Assembly (NCBI RefSeq): GCF_016597725.1 | Contig: NZ_VCGY01000001.1 | Span: 62,001 to 126,000, forward strand | DNA: 64,000 bases | Source of the DNA: Marinobacter sp. 1-4A | Lineage (GTDB): Bacteria > Pseudomonadota > Gammaproteobacteria > Pseudomonadales > Oleiphilaceae | Direction of reading: 5' to 3' | Shown: piece after piece, positions 19,251-29,031 of the stretch | How positions within the stretch are numbered: the stretch's first letter is position 1 | Layout: every line of letters starts with the position of its first letter | Program-made: the position numbers and the translations under genes | Notes under the pieces: generated by a model | Told to the model about the DNA's origin: nothing | What the model saw: the letters and a program-made list of their open reading frames with translations, nothing else | Database searches by the model: none

Positions 19251-20039
19251 TCAGAAGTCATCCAACATAAGGTCGTCATTATCGTCACTGGCGAACGGGT
19301 CTTTGGTTACTTTGCCATCGTTAATCAAAAACTCTCTTCGTTGCAGGAAGGCATTGCGAACGAACGTATAGGCGTCTCCGGAAATAAACCCCTCTGCGGG
19401 TATTAAATCGGCGCGTTTGTCCACAACTTGAAGCCCCCTGGCATAGTAGGTTTCAGGACTATGGACTTCGTCCCAGGCAGACGGGAACGCAAAGCCGTCT
19501 GCACCCAGGCCCGTTAGGTGCCGCGGGCTGGATGGCCCAAGAAACGGCAGCATTAGATAGGGGCCGGAGCCAGCGCCCCAGTAACCCAGCGTCTGGCCAA
19601 AATCTTCAGGTCTTTCAGGCAAATCAAAGGCTGTTGCAACATCGAACAAACCACCAAGGCCGAACACTGTGTTGTAAGTGAACCGGCCAAATGCAACAAC
19701 GGCAGACTCCCCCTTCAGCTGGAGCACGCTGTTGGTGAAATTCCGGATTTCAGAGAGGTTGTTGAAAAAATTGGTGATAGCGCGATCGGCAAAGTCTGGC
19801 ACCACCGTGCGATAGGTCTTTGCTACGGGCTTCAACGCCCAACGGTCAATGGTATCGTTGAATCTGTAAACCTTTCGGTTCCAATTCTCATACGGATCCT
19901 GCGGGTTGACCTTGGGGGCGCCCTCGGGGACAGGCTCTGGTGCGTTCTGAGCCAAAGCGGGCGCCGTTGAAAAAATCACTGCCAACATGACCGTGAGTGG
20001 CATGGCAACAAGCCAGCCCCGGGGTGAAAATTTTGTCAT
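19251..20039 (-). CDS. mlaA: MlaA (VacJ) outer-membrane phospholipid-removal protein
   Basis: The protein belongs to the MlaA family, which extracts misplaced phospholipids from the outer leaflet and passes them to the periplasmic MlaC shuttle. Family motifs are DPYENWNRKVYRFNDTIDRW, VVPDFADRAITNFFNNLSEI and DFGQTLGYWGAGSGPYLMLP. The signal peptide ends ALAQN with no cysteine, so the lipobox of E. coli MlaA is absent and it looks like a signal peptidase I substrate. I chose the ATG at 20039 (AAGAG 7 nt upstream) over a TTG at 20045. No mlaBCDEF genes are in the window. Confidence 0.92.
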   Translation of the reverse strand: MTKFSPRGWLVAMPLTVMLAVIFSTAPALAQNAPEPVPEGAPKVNPQDPYENWNRKVYRFNDTIDRWALKPVAKTYRTVVPDFADRAITNFFNNLSEIRNFTNSVLQLKGESAVVAFGRFTYNTVFGLGGLFDVATAFDLPERPEDFGQTLGYWGAGSGPYLMLPFLGPSSPRHLTGLGADGFAFPSAWDEVHSPETYYARGLQVVDKRADLIPAEGFISGDAYTFVRNAFLQRREFLINDGKVTKDPFASDDNDDLMLDDF

Positions 20040-20069
20040 GCTCAACTCTTGGGTTGTTGGTTTTCGCTA

Positions 20070-21191
20070 TCAGCGTCGGCGCACTACAACACTACCGATG
20101 GAATACCCGGCACCGAAGGAACAAATAACTCCCACATCGCCACTAGTAAAATCATCTTTGTGTTTATGAAACGCAATAATAGAGCCTGCGGAGCTGGTGT
20201 TAGCGTATTCATCAAGAATCACCGGAGCCTCGTCTTCGGTTGCGTCCCGGCCAAGCACCCTACGGGCGATTAACTGGTTCATATTCAGGTTGGCCTGATG
20301 CAGCCACATTCTGCGCAGGTTATCCGGCGCTAGCGACAGACTCTCGAGATGGCCCTGAATGGTTTCCGCGACCAACGGCGACACTTCCTTGAATACTTTA
20401 CGACCCTGCTGGATAAACAGTTTATCCGGTTTACCAATACCAGACTCGTCGGCCCGGTTCAGAAAGCCGAAATTGTTGCGGATATTGTTCGAAAACGTTG
20501 TTTTCAGGCGAGTACCAAGAATTTCAAACCCTTGGTCTGGCTGAGTATTTTCTTCACGCTCCACCAGAATGGCGGTACAGGCATCACCAAAAATAAAGTG
20601 ACTGTCGCGCTCGCGGAAGTTCAGATGACCAGAGCAAATTTCCGGGCTAACCACCAACACGGCGCGCGCAGCACCGCTTTCGACAGAGTTAACCGCTGCT
20701 TGCAACCCAAACGTTGCAGAGCTGCAGGCCACGTTCATGTCGTAGGCGAAACCGTCAATGCCCAAAGCGCTCTGCACTTCAATAGAGACGGCAGGGTAAG
20801 CGCGCTGCATGTTAGAACAGGCCACGATAACCGAATCCACATCGCTGGCTTTTTTGCCTGCTTGCGCCAAGGCTTCGTTGCAGGCGATAACGGCCATATC
20901 ACACTGTACCGAAGGCTCGTCGTTGCTGCGCTCAGGAATGTACGGAGCCATGCGCTTAGGATCAAGAATGCCGGTTTTATCGATAACATGGCGGCGTTTT
21001 ATTCCCGAGGCTTTTTCGATAAACGACGAGGAGGAAGGCTGCAAAGCTTCCGTTTCACCGCGCGCAATGGCATCGGCATGTTCGGAATTATACATCTCGA
21101 CAAATTGGTTGAAGGCTTCAACCAGCTCATCGTTATCAATGGTTGCTGGCGGTGTGTACAGACCGGTTCCGCTAATGACGGCTTTTATCAC
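20070..21191 (-). CDS. Beta-ketoacyl-ACP synthase III family protein
   Basis: The 373-residue protein is a FabH-like thiolase-fold condensing enzyme. The Cys-His-Asn triad is readable: Cys near 153 (NVACSSATFG), His near 297 (LHQANLNMN) and Asn near 328 (YANTSSAGS). It is longer than housekeeping FabH, with an N-terminal insertion (about residues 28-60), and resembles the second FabH-type enzymes of pseudomonads that condense acyl-CoA with malonyl-ACP. The start is GTG. It lies 30 bp upstream of mlaA and may share its transcript. The exact substrate cannot be read from the sequence. Confidence 0.87.
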   Translation of the reverse strand: MIKAVISGTGLYTPPATIDNDELVEAFNQFVEMYNSEHADAIARGETEALQPSSSSFIEKASGIKRRHVIDKTGILDPKRMAPYIPERSNDEPSVQCDMAVIACNEALAQAGKKASDVDSVIVACSNMQRAYPAVSIEVQSALGIDGFAYDMNVACSSATFGLQAAVNSVESGAARAVLVVSPEICSGHLNFRERDSHFIFGDACTAILVEREENTQPDQGFEILGTRLKTTFSNNIRNNFGFLNRADESGIGKPDKLFIQQGRKVFKEVSPLVAETIQGHLESLSLAPDNLRRMWLHQANLNMNQLIARRVLGRDATEDEAPVILDEYANTSSAGSIIAFHKHKDDFTSGDVGVICSFGAGYSIGSVVVRRR

Positions 21192-21313
21192 GCTAACCCC
21201 ACGACATGAGTGTGAAAATAGAAAGACAGGAATATCGTACTTTCAGAAATACTAACACAGTCCATAGATTTTGCCCGCCCGCAGAAACCCTACCAAAGGC
21301 GAAGACTACGCGG

Positions 21314-24300
21314 TCAAACTCTCGTTAGCTGCCATTGTTTATCGAGGCGCTTGGCAGACACCGTCATCACCGTTCCCAGTTGCTGGGCAAAAAACGACAC
21401 ACGGAACTCTTCAAGCATCCAGCGATAAAGAACCAATTCCGGGTCGCGAACGCCCTGCTTTTGCTGGCCATCCCGCTTTTTTGCATAGCGGGCCCACAAG
21501 GGTTCCATAAGGTGTAGGAACTCCCGCTCACGACCCATTTCTCTGGGCATTTTTTCCAGCCTAACCTCAGCGGCTTCAAAGTAACGACCAAATTCGGTCA
21601 ACCATTGAGACGGCGTTTCGACCAAAAAACCCGGATAAACAAGGTTTTGCATCTGAAACTTTAAGTCCGACATACTATTTGCCAGAGCCAAATTAATCTT
21701 ACCTTTGAGCTGTCTGGCAACTTTCTGATAACCCAGCATGGCTTGGTAAAGCCGCTCGTCAGCCTGTTCGAGGGCAGGTATAAAATCGCCCCTATGCCGG
21801 TCGACAAGTGCATCGAAAGCCTCACGGGTATAAGGCATCTGGTCCTGTAAAAAATGTTCTATTGCAGTAGCAAGGAGCAAGTCATCCAGAAGCACTTTTG
21901 CCTGCCCGATAGGCGCAAACATTAAGGCCGATTTTTTAAATCTCGGGAGTTTGCGCTCAAGATCATCCAGCGTATTTCCAAAGCGGTTCAGGATAAGCCG
22001 CGCAATACCTTTGCGCGTTGAGTCTTCCGCTGTGAGGCGGTCAAGGCAGCGAATTTCTTTCACCCGTTTACCCAGATCTTCCAGCGCCGGGTAAACCGTG
22101 ATTTGCATACCGCCCTTTTCGGTCTGAACCTGTTGCGGTATCTCGCCGAATTCCCAATCTGTGAAGTCGCCAGCGGGCTCCTGCTCCGTGCTTTCGCTGG
22201 TTGCCGATGCCAAAGCCTCCTCGGCTCGTCCTTCAAGTTGATCCTGAAGCTCGCCTGCCTCCCTGCTTTCGGCAATCACTTTACCGCCATCCCCGAGCAC
22301 TCTCAGGTTCATCCTAAGGTGTCGGGGAAGCTCATCTTTCGGCCATGTTTCGGGGTCAATTTGCACGCCCGTCATCTTACGTAGTTGTTCACCAAGCTGA
22401 AGCGCCAGAGGCTGGTTAGACGGCTGGAGATTGGCTATGGCCGCGTCTACAAAATCCGGCACAGGCACAAAGTTACGCCGCACGGCTTTTGGTAGCCCTT
22501 TCACCAGCGCAATGCACTTTTCCCTGAGTAGACCGGGCACCAGCCACTCCAAACGCCGGGATGGAATCTGGCGCAGCGCCATTAGCGGCACTTGCAGAGT
22601 AACGCCATCGCGTTCGCTCGTTGGCTCAAACTCATAGCTAAGCGGATAGCGAACCCCTTCCCACTCCAGAAAATCCGGGTAAAGATCGGCCGCCTGTGCA
22701 TCAACCGGCCGCTGGAGCACATCCGATTCTGTCAGTTCAAGATTTCGCAGTTCTTCGGCGGTTAGGCTTTTCCACCAGGTTTCAAAATGGCGGCCACTAA
22801 CAATGTCTTCCGGTAAGCGCTCATCGTAAAAGCTCACCAGCACCTCATCGTCCACCAGAAGATCGCGACGGCGGGTTTTCTTCTCTAGGTCCTCTACGCT
22901 AACCAACATCTCGCGATTGCGGCTTATAAACGGCGCTTTCGAGCGATAATCACCTTCCACCAGCGCATGGCGGATAAACAGGTTGCGGCATTCAACCGGA
23001 TCGATTTTGCTGAAGGCGATGGGCCGCTTGGGCACCACATCAAGGCCATAGAGGGTAATCTTTTCATACCCCATCACCTGAGCTCTCTTCTGCTCCCAGT
23101 GCGGCTCAAAATAATGGCGCTTCACCACGTGCCCGGCCAAAGGCTCTATCCATTCGGGCTGAATGGCCGCCACCATACGGGCGAACACGCGGCTGGTTTC
23201 CACGATTTCCGTAGCTACAATCCACTTAGGGCCGGTTTTGGACACCTTTGACCCGGGGAAGATCATCACCTTGCGGTTGCGCGTGGCCAGATATTCTTTT
23301 TTCTCGACCTTGGTCGCCACCTGACCCAACAGCCCGGCCAAAATCGCCTTATGCATGGCTTCGTATGAGGCAGCTTCTTTGTTGAACGACAGCTTCTGAT
23401 CACGGCAAATCAGCGTGAGTTGTCGGTGAATATCGCGCCATTCGCGCATGCGCATCCAGCTTAGAAAGCTTTTTTGGCAGACTCTTTTAAGCTGGTTCTG
23501 GGACAACTCCTGCCTTTGCTCTTCGTAGAAGTTCCAGATGTTGAGCAAGGTGACAAAGTCGGATTCTTTGTCATTGAACGGTGCATGGGCTTGATCAGCA
23601 GCCTGCTGTTTGTCTTGCGGTCGCTCTCTCGGATCCTGAACACTCAAGCCAGCAATAATGGTTAGAGTTTCTGCCAAACTGCCATGGTCGGCAGCAGTTA
23701 CCAGCATTCGGGCCAAGCGCGGGTCCAAGGGCAGCTTCGCCATGGTGCGCCCAAGCTTGGTTACCCTCCGCTGGCCGTCCACAGCGCTTAGTTCTTCCAA
23801 CAGCTTGTAGCCGTCGTTGATCATTCGCTTATCCGGCGCTTCCAGGAACGGGAAGTTGCGGATTTCGCCAAGCCCTGAGGTGGCCATTTGCAGGATAACG
23901 GAGGCTAAATTGGTGCGCAGTATTTCCGGGTCTGTGTACTCCGGCCTATTAAGAAAGTCGGTTTCATCATAAAGGCGAAAACAGATACCCGGTGCAACCC
24001 GACCACAACGCCCTGCCCGCTGGTTGGCACTGGCCTGGGAGACAGGTTCGATGGGTAGCCGCTGTATTTTAGAGCGCACACTGTAGCGACTGATTCGCGC
24101 TACACCGGTATCGATAACGTAGCGAATACCCGGCACCGTGAGCGACGTTTCCGCCACGTTGGTTGATAGCACAATGCGGCGGCCACGGTGGCGCTGGAAT
24201 ACCCGATTCTGTTCCTGATTACTCAACCGGGAATACAGGGGCAACACTTCTGTATGCAGAAGTTCAGCGTGGCGTAGCACTTTGCTCAGGTTGCGAATTT

Positions 24301-25177
24301 CCCGCTCACCGGGCAAAAACACCAGCACATCGCCCGGAGGCAATTTCCCACTACGTTCGTGCTGTTCAATTTCCTCCAGAGCAGCCAGCACGCCATCGTT
24401 CCACCCCTGATCACGGTCATCTTCATCACCCACGAGCGGGCGATAACGTATATCGACAGGAAAGGTTCGCCCACTAACCTCAAGCACCGGCGCCTTATCA
24501 AAGAACTCGCTAAAGCGATCCACTTCGATGGTAGCGGAGGTAATGATCACTTTGAGATCAGGTCGCTTGGGAAGCAATTGCCTGAGGTAACCCAGCAGGA
24601 AATCGATGTTCAGGCTGCGTTCATGAGCCTCATCGATAATCAGCGTGTCGTAACGGTCAAGAAAACGGTCATGCTGGACTTCAGCCAGCAGTATACCGTC
24701 GGTCATAACCTTGACCCGGGATTGCTCGGAGGTGTTATCCGTAAACCGCACCTGATAGCCAATTTGCTGGCCAACCTGTTCGCCCAGTTCATCGGCAATG
24801 CGGGCAGCCACGCTGCGGGCAGCGATGCGCCTTGGCTGTGTGTGGCCAATCAGGCCGCGAATACCGCGACCCATGTTCATGCAGATTTTGGGTATTTGGG
24901 TGGTTTTACCGGAGCCGGTTTCGCCAGCAACAATAACAACCTGATGGTTCTCAATCGCTTCGCGAATATCGTCTACGCGATCAGAAACCGGCAAGCCTTC
25001 AGGAAAGCTAGCCGGCTTGTGCAGAGCTTGGCGCTGTTGCACCTTTGCAAGCCCCCGCTCAAGCCACTTGGCCATCTTTTCTAAATCTTTCTGGCCGGGC
25101 TTTCCTTTGGTTCTTGTAACCAATTTAGCGATGCGGGCAGCTTCCTGCTGATTGCAGACATCCAACTGCTCCGTCAT
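21314..25177 (-). CDS. hrpA: ATP-dependent RNA helicase HrpA
   Basis: This is a DEAH-box helicase of about 1,290 residues, the usual HrpA length. It has Walker A (GETGSGKTTQIPKIC), the DEAH box (IIDEAHERSLN), motif III (SAT) and motif VI (QRAGRCGR), followed by the helicase-associated and long HrpA-specific C-terminal regions (DUF3418). HrpA helps rescue stalled ribosomes and processes certain mRNAs. The frame is open from a TTG at 25228, but I prefer the ATG at 25177 (MTEQLDVC), which has AAAGG upstream and matches the E. coli start MTEQ. It follows fadD closely. Confidence 0.92.
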   Translation of the reverse strand: MTEQLDVCNQQEAARIAKLVTRTKGKPGQKDLEKMAKWLERGLAKVQQRQALHKPASFPEGLPVSDRVDDIREAIENHQVVIVAGETGSGKTTQIPKICMNMGRGIRGLIGHTQPRRIAARSVAARIADELGEQVGQQIGYQVRFTDNTSEQSRVKVMTDGILLAEVQHDRFLDRYDTLIIDEAHERSLNIDFLLGYLRQLLPKRPDLKVIITSATIEVDRFSEFFDKAPVLEVSGRTFPVDIRYRPLVGDEDDRDQGWNDGVLAALEEIEQHERSGKLPPGDVLVFLPGEREIRNLSKVLRHAELLHTEVLPLYSRLSNQEQNRVFQRHRGRRIVLSTNVAETSLTVPGIRYVIDTGVARISRYSVRSKIQRLPIEPVSQASANQRAGRCGRVAPGICFRLYDETDFLNRPEYTDPEILRTNLASVILQMATSGLGEIRNFPFLEAPDKRMINDGYKLLEELSAVDGQRRVTKLGRTMAKLPLDPRLARMLVTAADHGSLAETLTIIAGLSVQDPRERPQDKQQAADQAHAPFNDKESDFVTLLNIWNFYEEQRQELSQNQLKRVCQKSFLSWMRMREWRDIHRQLTLICRDQKLSFNKEAASYEAMHKAILAGLLGQVATKVEKKEYLATRNRKVMIFPGSKVSKTGPKWIVATEIVETSRVFARMVAAIQPEWIEPLAGHVVKRHYFEPHWEQKRAQVMGYEKITLYGLDVVPKRPIAFSKIDPVECRNLFIRHALVEGDYRSKAPFISRNREMLVSVEDLEKKTRRRDLLVDDEVLVSFYDERLPEDIVSGRHFETWWKSLTAEELRNLELTESDVLQRPVDAQAADLYPDFLEWEGVRYPLSYEFEPTSERDGVTLQVPLMALRQIPSRRLEWLVPGLLREKCIALVKGLPKAVRRNFVPVPDFVDAAIANLQPSNQPLALQLGEQLRKMTGVQIDPETWPKDELPRHLRMNLRVLGDGGKVIAESREAGELQDQLEGRAEEALASATSESTEQEPAGDFTDWEFGEIPQQVQTEKGGMQITVYPALEDLGKRVKEIRCLDRLTAEDSTRKGIARLILNRFGNTLDDLERKLPRFKKSALMFAPIGQAKVLLDDLLLATAIEHFLQDQMPYTREAFDALVDRHRGDFIPALEQADERLYQAMLGYQKVARQLKGKINLALANSMSDLKFQMQNLVYPGFLVETPSQWLTEFGRYFEAAEVRLEKMPREMGREREFLHLMEPLWARYAKKRDGQQKQGVRDPELVLYRWMLEEFRVSFFAQQLGTVMTVSAKRLDKQWQLTRV

Positions 25178-25233
25178 CGCCTTTATTGCGGCTTTTACTG
25201 AAAACCTATCATCAGATTGCGAAGTCAATGTAA

Positions 25234-26910
25234 TTACTTATTACCCGGTTCGTCGCGCAGCTCACGCCGTAGGATCTTACCTACGTTGGTTTTCGGCAGC
25301 TCATCGCGGAATTCAAAGAAACGAGGCACTTTATAAGCGGTGAGTCGCTCGCGGCAGAACTCTTTCAGTTCGTTCTCGGTAACACCTTCAGCGGTAGCGA
25401 CCAAATACACCTTAACGGCCTCTCCACTCTTGGCATCGGGAACACCCACTGCTGCACACTCGACCACTTTCGGGTGGCTGCTTACAACATCTTCGATCTC
25501 GTTCGGGAACACGTTAAACCCGGAAACGATGATCATGTCTTTTTTGCGATCGACAATGCGAATGTAGCCATCTTCCTGAATTACGGCAACGTCGCCAGTT
25601 TGGATGTAGCCGTCTTCAGTAAACGATTTGCGAGTATCTTCCGGGCGCTGCCAGTAGCCACGCATAACCTGCGGGCCTTTCACACAAAGCTCACCCGGAT
25701 CGCCAAGTTTGGTTTCGTTGCCGTCATCATCAATGGTCTTGACCTGAGTTGATGGCACGGGCAAGCCAATGGTACCCAGCTGTATAGCGCTGCGCGGGTT
25801 GAAGGTGACCACCGGAGAGGTTTCCGTCATGCCGTAGCCTTCGGAAATTGGGCAACCGGTAACACGTTCCCACATTTTTGCGGTATCGCTGGTTAAGGCC
25901 ATGCCGCCGGAGGATGTGAGCTTGAGGTGGCTGAAATCGAGATCCTGAAACTCTTCGTTGTTGCACAGAGCAACGAACAGCGTATTGAGACCCAAAAATG
26001 CTGTGAATTTGCGGTTCTGCAACTCTTTGACAAAGCCCGGAATATCACGAGGGTTAGGGATCAGAATGTTGTGGCCACCGGCCTCAAGCATAATGCCGCA
26101 GTTCAGAGTAAAGGAATAAATGTGGTACAGCGGTAGGGGCGCAATCACTATTTCCTGCCCTTCTACTACGGTGTCTTCCATCATTGGGCGAACCTGCAAC
26201 AGGTTCGCTACCAAGTTGCCGTGGGTGAGCATGGCCCCCTTGGCAACACCGGTTGTACCGCCGGTGTACTGAAGCACAGCTATATCATCCTGCTTGCACT
26301 CTACGGGCGTAAACTTCTCCCGCGCACCGGCGCTGAGAACCGCTGGCAGCTTGTGGGCCTGAGGGAGACTGAAAGGCGGAACCATCTTCTTCACGTGCTT
26401 GACGACAGCGTTCATCAACGTGCGCTTGATGGGCGAATGCATGTCGGCGATTTCAGTAACAATCACATGCTCAATGCTGGTATGAGGCAGAACTTTTTCA
26501 GCGTTTTCCGCCATGTTCGCCAGCACTACCAGTGCTTTCGCACCCGAATCGTTAAACTGGTGCTCCATCTCGCGGGTGGTATAAAGCGGGTTGGTGTTCA
26601 CCACAATCAGGCCTGCGCGCATGGCGCCAAAAACCACAACCGGATACTGGGTTAAGTTCGGCATTTGCACAGCAATACGGTCGCCGGGCTTCAGGTCCGT
26701 TTTATTCTGCAACCAGGCAGCAAAGTTTCGAGTTTGGGTATCCAGCTCGCCGTAAGTGAGAGTGACGCCAACAGCGCTGAAGGCGGGGCGATCTGAGTAC
26801 TTTTTGACCGCCGTTTCAAAGACATCCACCATGCTACTGTATTTGTTCAGATCAACTTCACGGGGAACACTGGCAGGGTATTTGTCTTGATAGAACTTCT
26901 CGAAATCCAT
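25234..26910 (-). CDS. fadD: Long-chain-fatty-acid--CoA ligase
   Basis: The protein activates fatty acids to acyl-CoA with ATP, feeding beta-oxidation and lipid synthesis. The AMP-binding signature YTGGTTGVAKGAMLTHGN lies near residue 212, the motif GYGMTETSPV follows, and the C-terminal domain ends with the catalytic lysine motif PKTNVGKILRRELR. I chose the ATG at 26910 because AGGAG lies 6 nt before it and would abut the ATG at 26916. A promoter region of 175 bp separates it from the divergent MaoC gene; I saw no clear FadR or PsrA box there. Confidence 0.93.
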   Translation of the reverse strand: MDFEKFYQDKYPASVPREVDLNKYSSMVDVFETAVKKYSDRPAFSAVGVTLTYGELDTQTRNFAAWLQNKTDLKPGDRIAVQMPNLTQYPVVVFGAMRAGLIVVNTNPLYTTREMEHQFNDSGAKALVVLANMAENAEKVLPHTSIEHVIVTEIADMHSPIKRTLMNAVVKHVKKMVPPFSLPQAHKLPAVLSAGAREKFTPVECKQDDIAVLQYTGGTTGVAKGAMLTHGNLVANLLQVRPMMEDTVVEGQEIVIAPLPLYHIYSFTLNCGIMLEAGGHNILIPNPRDIPGFVKELQNRKFTAFLGLNTLFVALCNNEEFQDLDFSHLKLTSSGGMALTSDTAKMWERVTGCPISEGYGMTETSPVVTFNPRSAIQLGTIGLPVPSTQVKTIDDDGNETKLGDPGELCVKGPQVMRGYWQRPEDTRKSFTEDGYIQTGDVAVIQEDGYIRIVDRKKDMIIVSGFNVFPNEIEDVVSSHPKVVECAAVGVPDAKSGEAVKVYLVATAEGVTENELKEFCRERLTAYKVPRFFEFRDELPKTNVGKILRRELRDEPGNK

Positions 26911-27085
26911 CACCATCTCCTGATCTGGCGCTTCTATTTATAATGATTTACAAACACCGAGCGACGTATGGATCAACCCGACATAAGTATCAGCCTAAAA
27001 AAGTGGGAAGAGAATAGCAGTTTTGTGAACGATGAGGTAGTTTCAGCGCTCTTCTGGAAAAGATCAGAACCCACACACTTTAGCC

Positions 27086-27583
27086 ATGGACCACTTGATG
27101 AGCGACACCCTTGATACTCTAGTGAACATTACCTATGACGAGCTAAACGAGGGGGATACTGCAACATTCACACGAACGCTCACAGAGGACGAGCTGGTGT
27201 TATTCGCCGCCGCCTCAGGCGACTTTAATCCCGTACACTTGGATTCGGAGTTTGCCGCAGGCTCTATGTTCGGGGAGCGGATCGCTCACGGCATGTGGAG
27301 TGGATCGTTAATTTCTGCTGCTTTGGCGATGGTTATGCCGGGCCCTGGCACCGTGTATTTAGACCAGACTCTTTCCTTCAAGCGCCCTGTAAAGCTGGGT
27401 GATACGGTAACCGTTCATCTTACTGTGCTGAGCAAAGCCCCAAAAAACCGGGTTTTAATCCAGTGCAATGTGCTTAACCAGAACAATCAGAAAGTTGTTA
27501 CCGGTGAAGCCAAGGTGATTGCACCAACAGAAAAGTCTCGCCCTTATAAGCCAGACCTTCCTAAAATCACCATTGCAAGCTAA
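27086..27583 (+). CDS. MaoC-type hotdog dehydratase (R-specific enoyl-CoA hydratase-like)
   Basis: The 165-residue protein has the MaoC hydratase signature FAAASGDFNPVHLD (about residues 45-58), with the catalytic Asp and His, and the helix HGMWSGSLISAAL. Such enzymes hydrate trans-2-enoyl-CoA to (R)-3-hydroxyacyl-CoA. It faces fadD across a divergent promoter, in keeping with fatty acid metabolism. The start is uncertain: an ATG at 27098 (MSDTLDT) lies 12 nt inside and has a weak GGA upstream. Confidence 0.86.
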   Translation: MDHLMSDTLDTLVNITYDELNEGDTATFTRTLTEDELVLFAAASGDFNPVHLDSEFAAGSMFGERIAHGMWSGSLISAALAMVMPGPGTVYLDQTLSFKRPVKLGDTVTVHLTVLSKAPKNRVLIQCNVLNQNNQKVVTGEAKVIAPTEKSRPYKPDLPKITIAS

Positions 27584-27604
27584 CCCAGCAGTTCAAAGAT
27601 CACC

Positions 27605-28645
27605 TCAGCCCGGAAGGAAATCAATTGGAAATCTTACTTTCCGGGTTTCGACATTCGCTGCACCAAAGTTGAACAAACGCACGCGCATCGCGATCTTCTG
27701 CTCCAGCGCCGGGCTTTCAAGCTCGGAACTAACTACCTTGCATGCAGACACAGAACCGTCTGGCTCTATGACCAACTCAAGCATTACCCGGCCCGCCAGA
27801 GTCGGGTCTTTACGCAACTCTCTTTGATAAAGCGAATACAGCGCCGTTTTACTTGAGTCGAACACCTTACGAATGTTGCTCATTGCGCGCTCGCCGCCTG
27901 ACGACTTTTGGGTTCCAGCGGTCGTGCCTGCGGAAACGGGTTCAGGTTGCGCCACGGCTTCGACTTTTCTCACATCGTGCCCGGCAACGGCAACCTCGGC
28001 GCGTGGTGCCTGCGCATCCTTCACACCACCACTGCTTTTGAGTGCGTCACGTGCTTGTTGGGCGCTGGAGCTGGCACCCCTTACGGACTCAGCCACACTA
28101 TCGGCATTGGCCTGAATAACCGGAGCCGCAGTGGGTGCGGGTTGGCGCATGGAGGCCAAGCGATCTCTCATACTCAAAAGTCCGGAACGGGACGCCCTCT
28201 CCCGCGCCTGCTCTACGGTCTGTTTTACGGGCTTTGGCGTTTGTTCAACCGGTTGCACCGGTGGAGGTGGCGTTGGCTTGGATACCTCAGGCTCCGGAAT
28301 CGGTTCCGGCTTTACGGGTTCCGGCTCAGCGGGGACCGGTTCTGGCTCCACAACCTCCGCGATGGGCTCCGGCACCGGCTTTTCAACCGGCTTCGGCTCT
28401 ACGAGCAATTTGGCGAGTTGAGGCGGTAGGCTCTCCACTTGTTCCCGGGCAGGCTCTGGAACATCAAGGGTTGGGATCACAATGGCTAGGGGCACAAAAA
28501 ACAGCAGTGCCAGCACAGTGATCACAAACATTCGCAGGCGCTCGCCCTCTTCCCGGCTCCAGGACAACGACGAAGCAGCCGCCCTGCCCAGCCCGTTAGC
28601 CAGATCGAAATTACCGCTGGCAAGCCTAGCGTTCATCGCTGTCAT
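27605..28645 (-). CDS. TonB/AgmX-like energy transducer protein
   Basis: The 346-residue protein has TonB architecture: a short cytoplasmic N-terminus, one transmembrane helix (about residues 38-60), a long Pro/Glu/Lys/Val-rich periplasmic spacer (about 65-145) and a C-terminal domain (about 260-346) with the TonB/AgmX-PglI phrase LAGRVMLELVIEPDGSVSAC. It is the last gene of a run starting at 34449 and overlaps the preceding gene by 4 bp. TonB-like transducers need ExbB/ExbD proton channels, but none are encoded in this cluster. The partner it energises is unknown. Confidence 0.8.
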   Translation of the reverse strand: MTAMNARLASGNFDLANGLGRAAASSLSWSREEGERLRMFVITVLALLFFVPLAIVIPTLDVPEPAREQVESLPPQLAKLLVEPKPVEKPVPEPIAEVVEPEPVPAEPEPVKPEPIPEPEVSKPTPPPPVQPVEQTPKPVKQTVEQARERASRSGLLSMRDRLASMRQPAPTAAPVIQANADSVAESVRGASSSAQQARDALKSSGGVKDAQAPRAEVAVAGHDVRKVEAVAQPEPVSAGTTAGTQKSSGGERAMSNIRKVFDSSKTALYSLYQRELRKDPTLAGRVMLELVIEPDGSVSACKVVSSELESPALEQKIAMRVRLFNFGAANVETRKVRFPIDFLPG

Positions 28646-29031
28646 CGCCGTGCTCCCGGCTGCGGGCCGTGATGAGCACCGCGAAGGCTTTGGCGGAAAA
28701 CCCTATGACGTTCGAGCACAATGGCATCTAACGGCTGAACAAGATCGGAAGCACTGCCTTCCAGTTCCGCGCTCGGTCGACGCGGTAGAGAGGGCGCACG
28801 CCAGGGTAGAATATTCAGCACCCGCGGCTCGTCTTCGCCCACGCTGGCAGAGATTCCCTCTATGCTAAGGCGCACTGAACTTTCGCGGGCGTCATCAGCC
28901 TCTGCTTCTTTCGTGGATTCGGTTGCAGCCCATGAAAAAGGAGCCGCTAAGGAGAGAATAACAGTCAGGCAACAGCCAATGAAAAAACGAAAGGCATCCC
29001 GTAAGACTAACCAGAAAGTCCTGTTCATCAT
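28642..29031 (-). CDS. Small exported protein of unknown function
   Basis: The 129-residue protein has an N-terminal hydrophobic helix that could be a signal peptide (cleavage after SWA at about residue 35), then an acidic and Arg/Pro-containing tail with no motif I recognise. Its ATG follows the stop of the TPR lipoprotein gene directly (TAAATG), and its stop overlaps the start of the TonB-like gene. This is tight coupling that supports a real gene in the cluster. Confidence 0.6.
   Translation of the reverse strand: MMNRTFWLVLRDAFRFFIGCCLTVILSLAAPFSWAATESTKEAEADDARESSVRLSIEGISASVGEDEPRVLNILPWRAPSLPRRPSAELEGSASDLVQPLDAIVLERHRVFRQSLRGAHHGPQPGARR

Noticed and set aside
20349..21209. 286-codon plus-strand ORF opposite the FabH-like gene
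   Set aside because: It mirrors a gene whose catalytic triad is intact; its composition is that of an antisense shadow.
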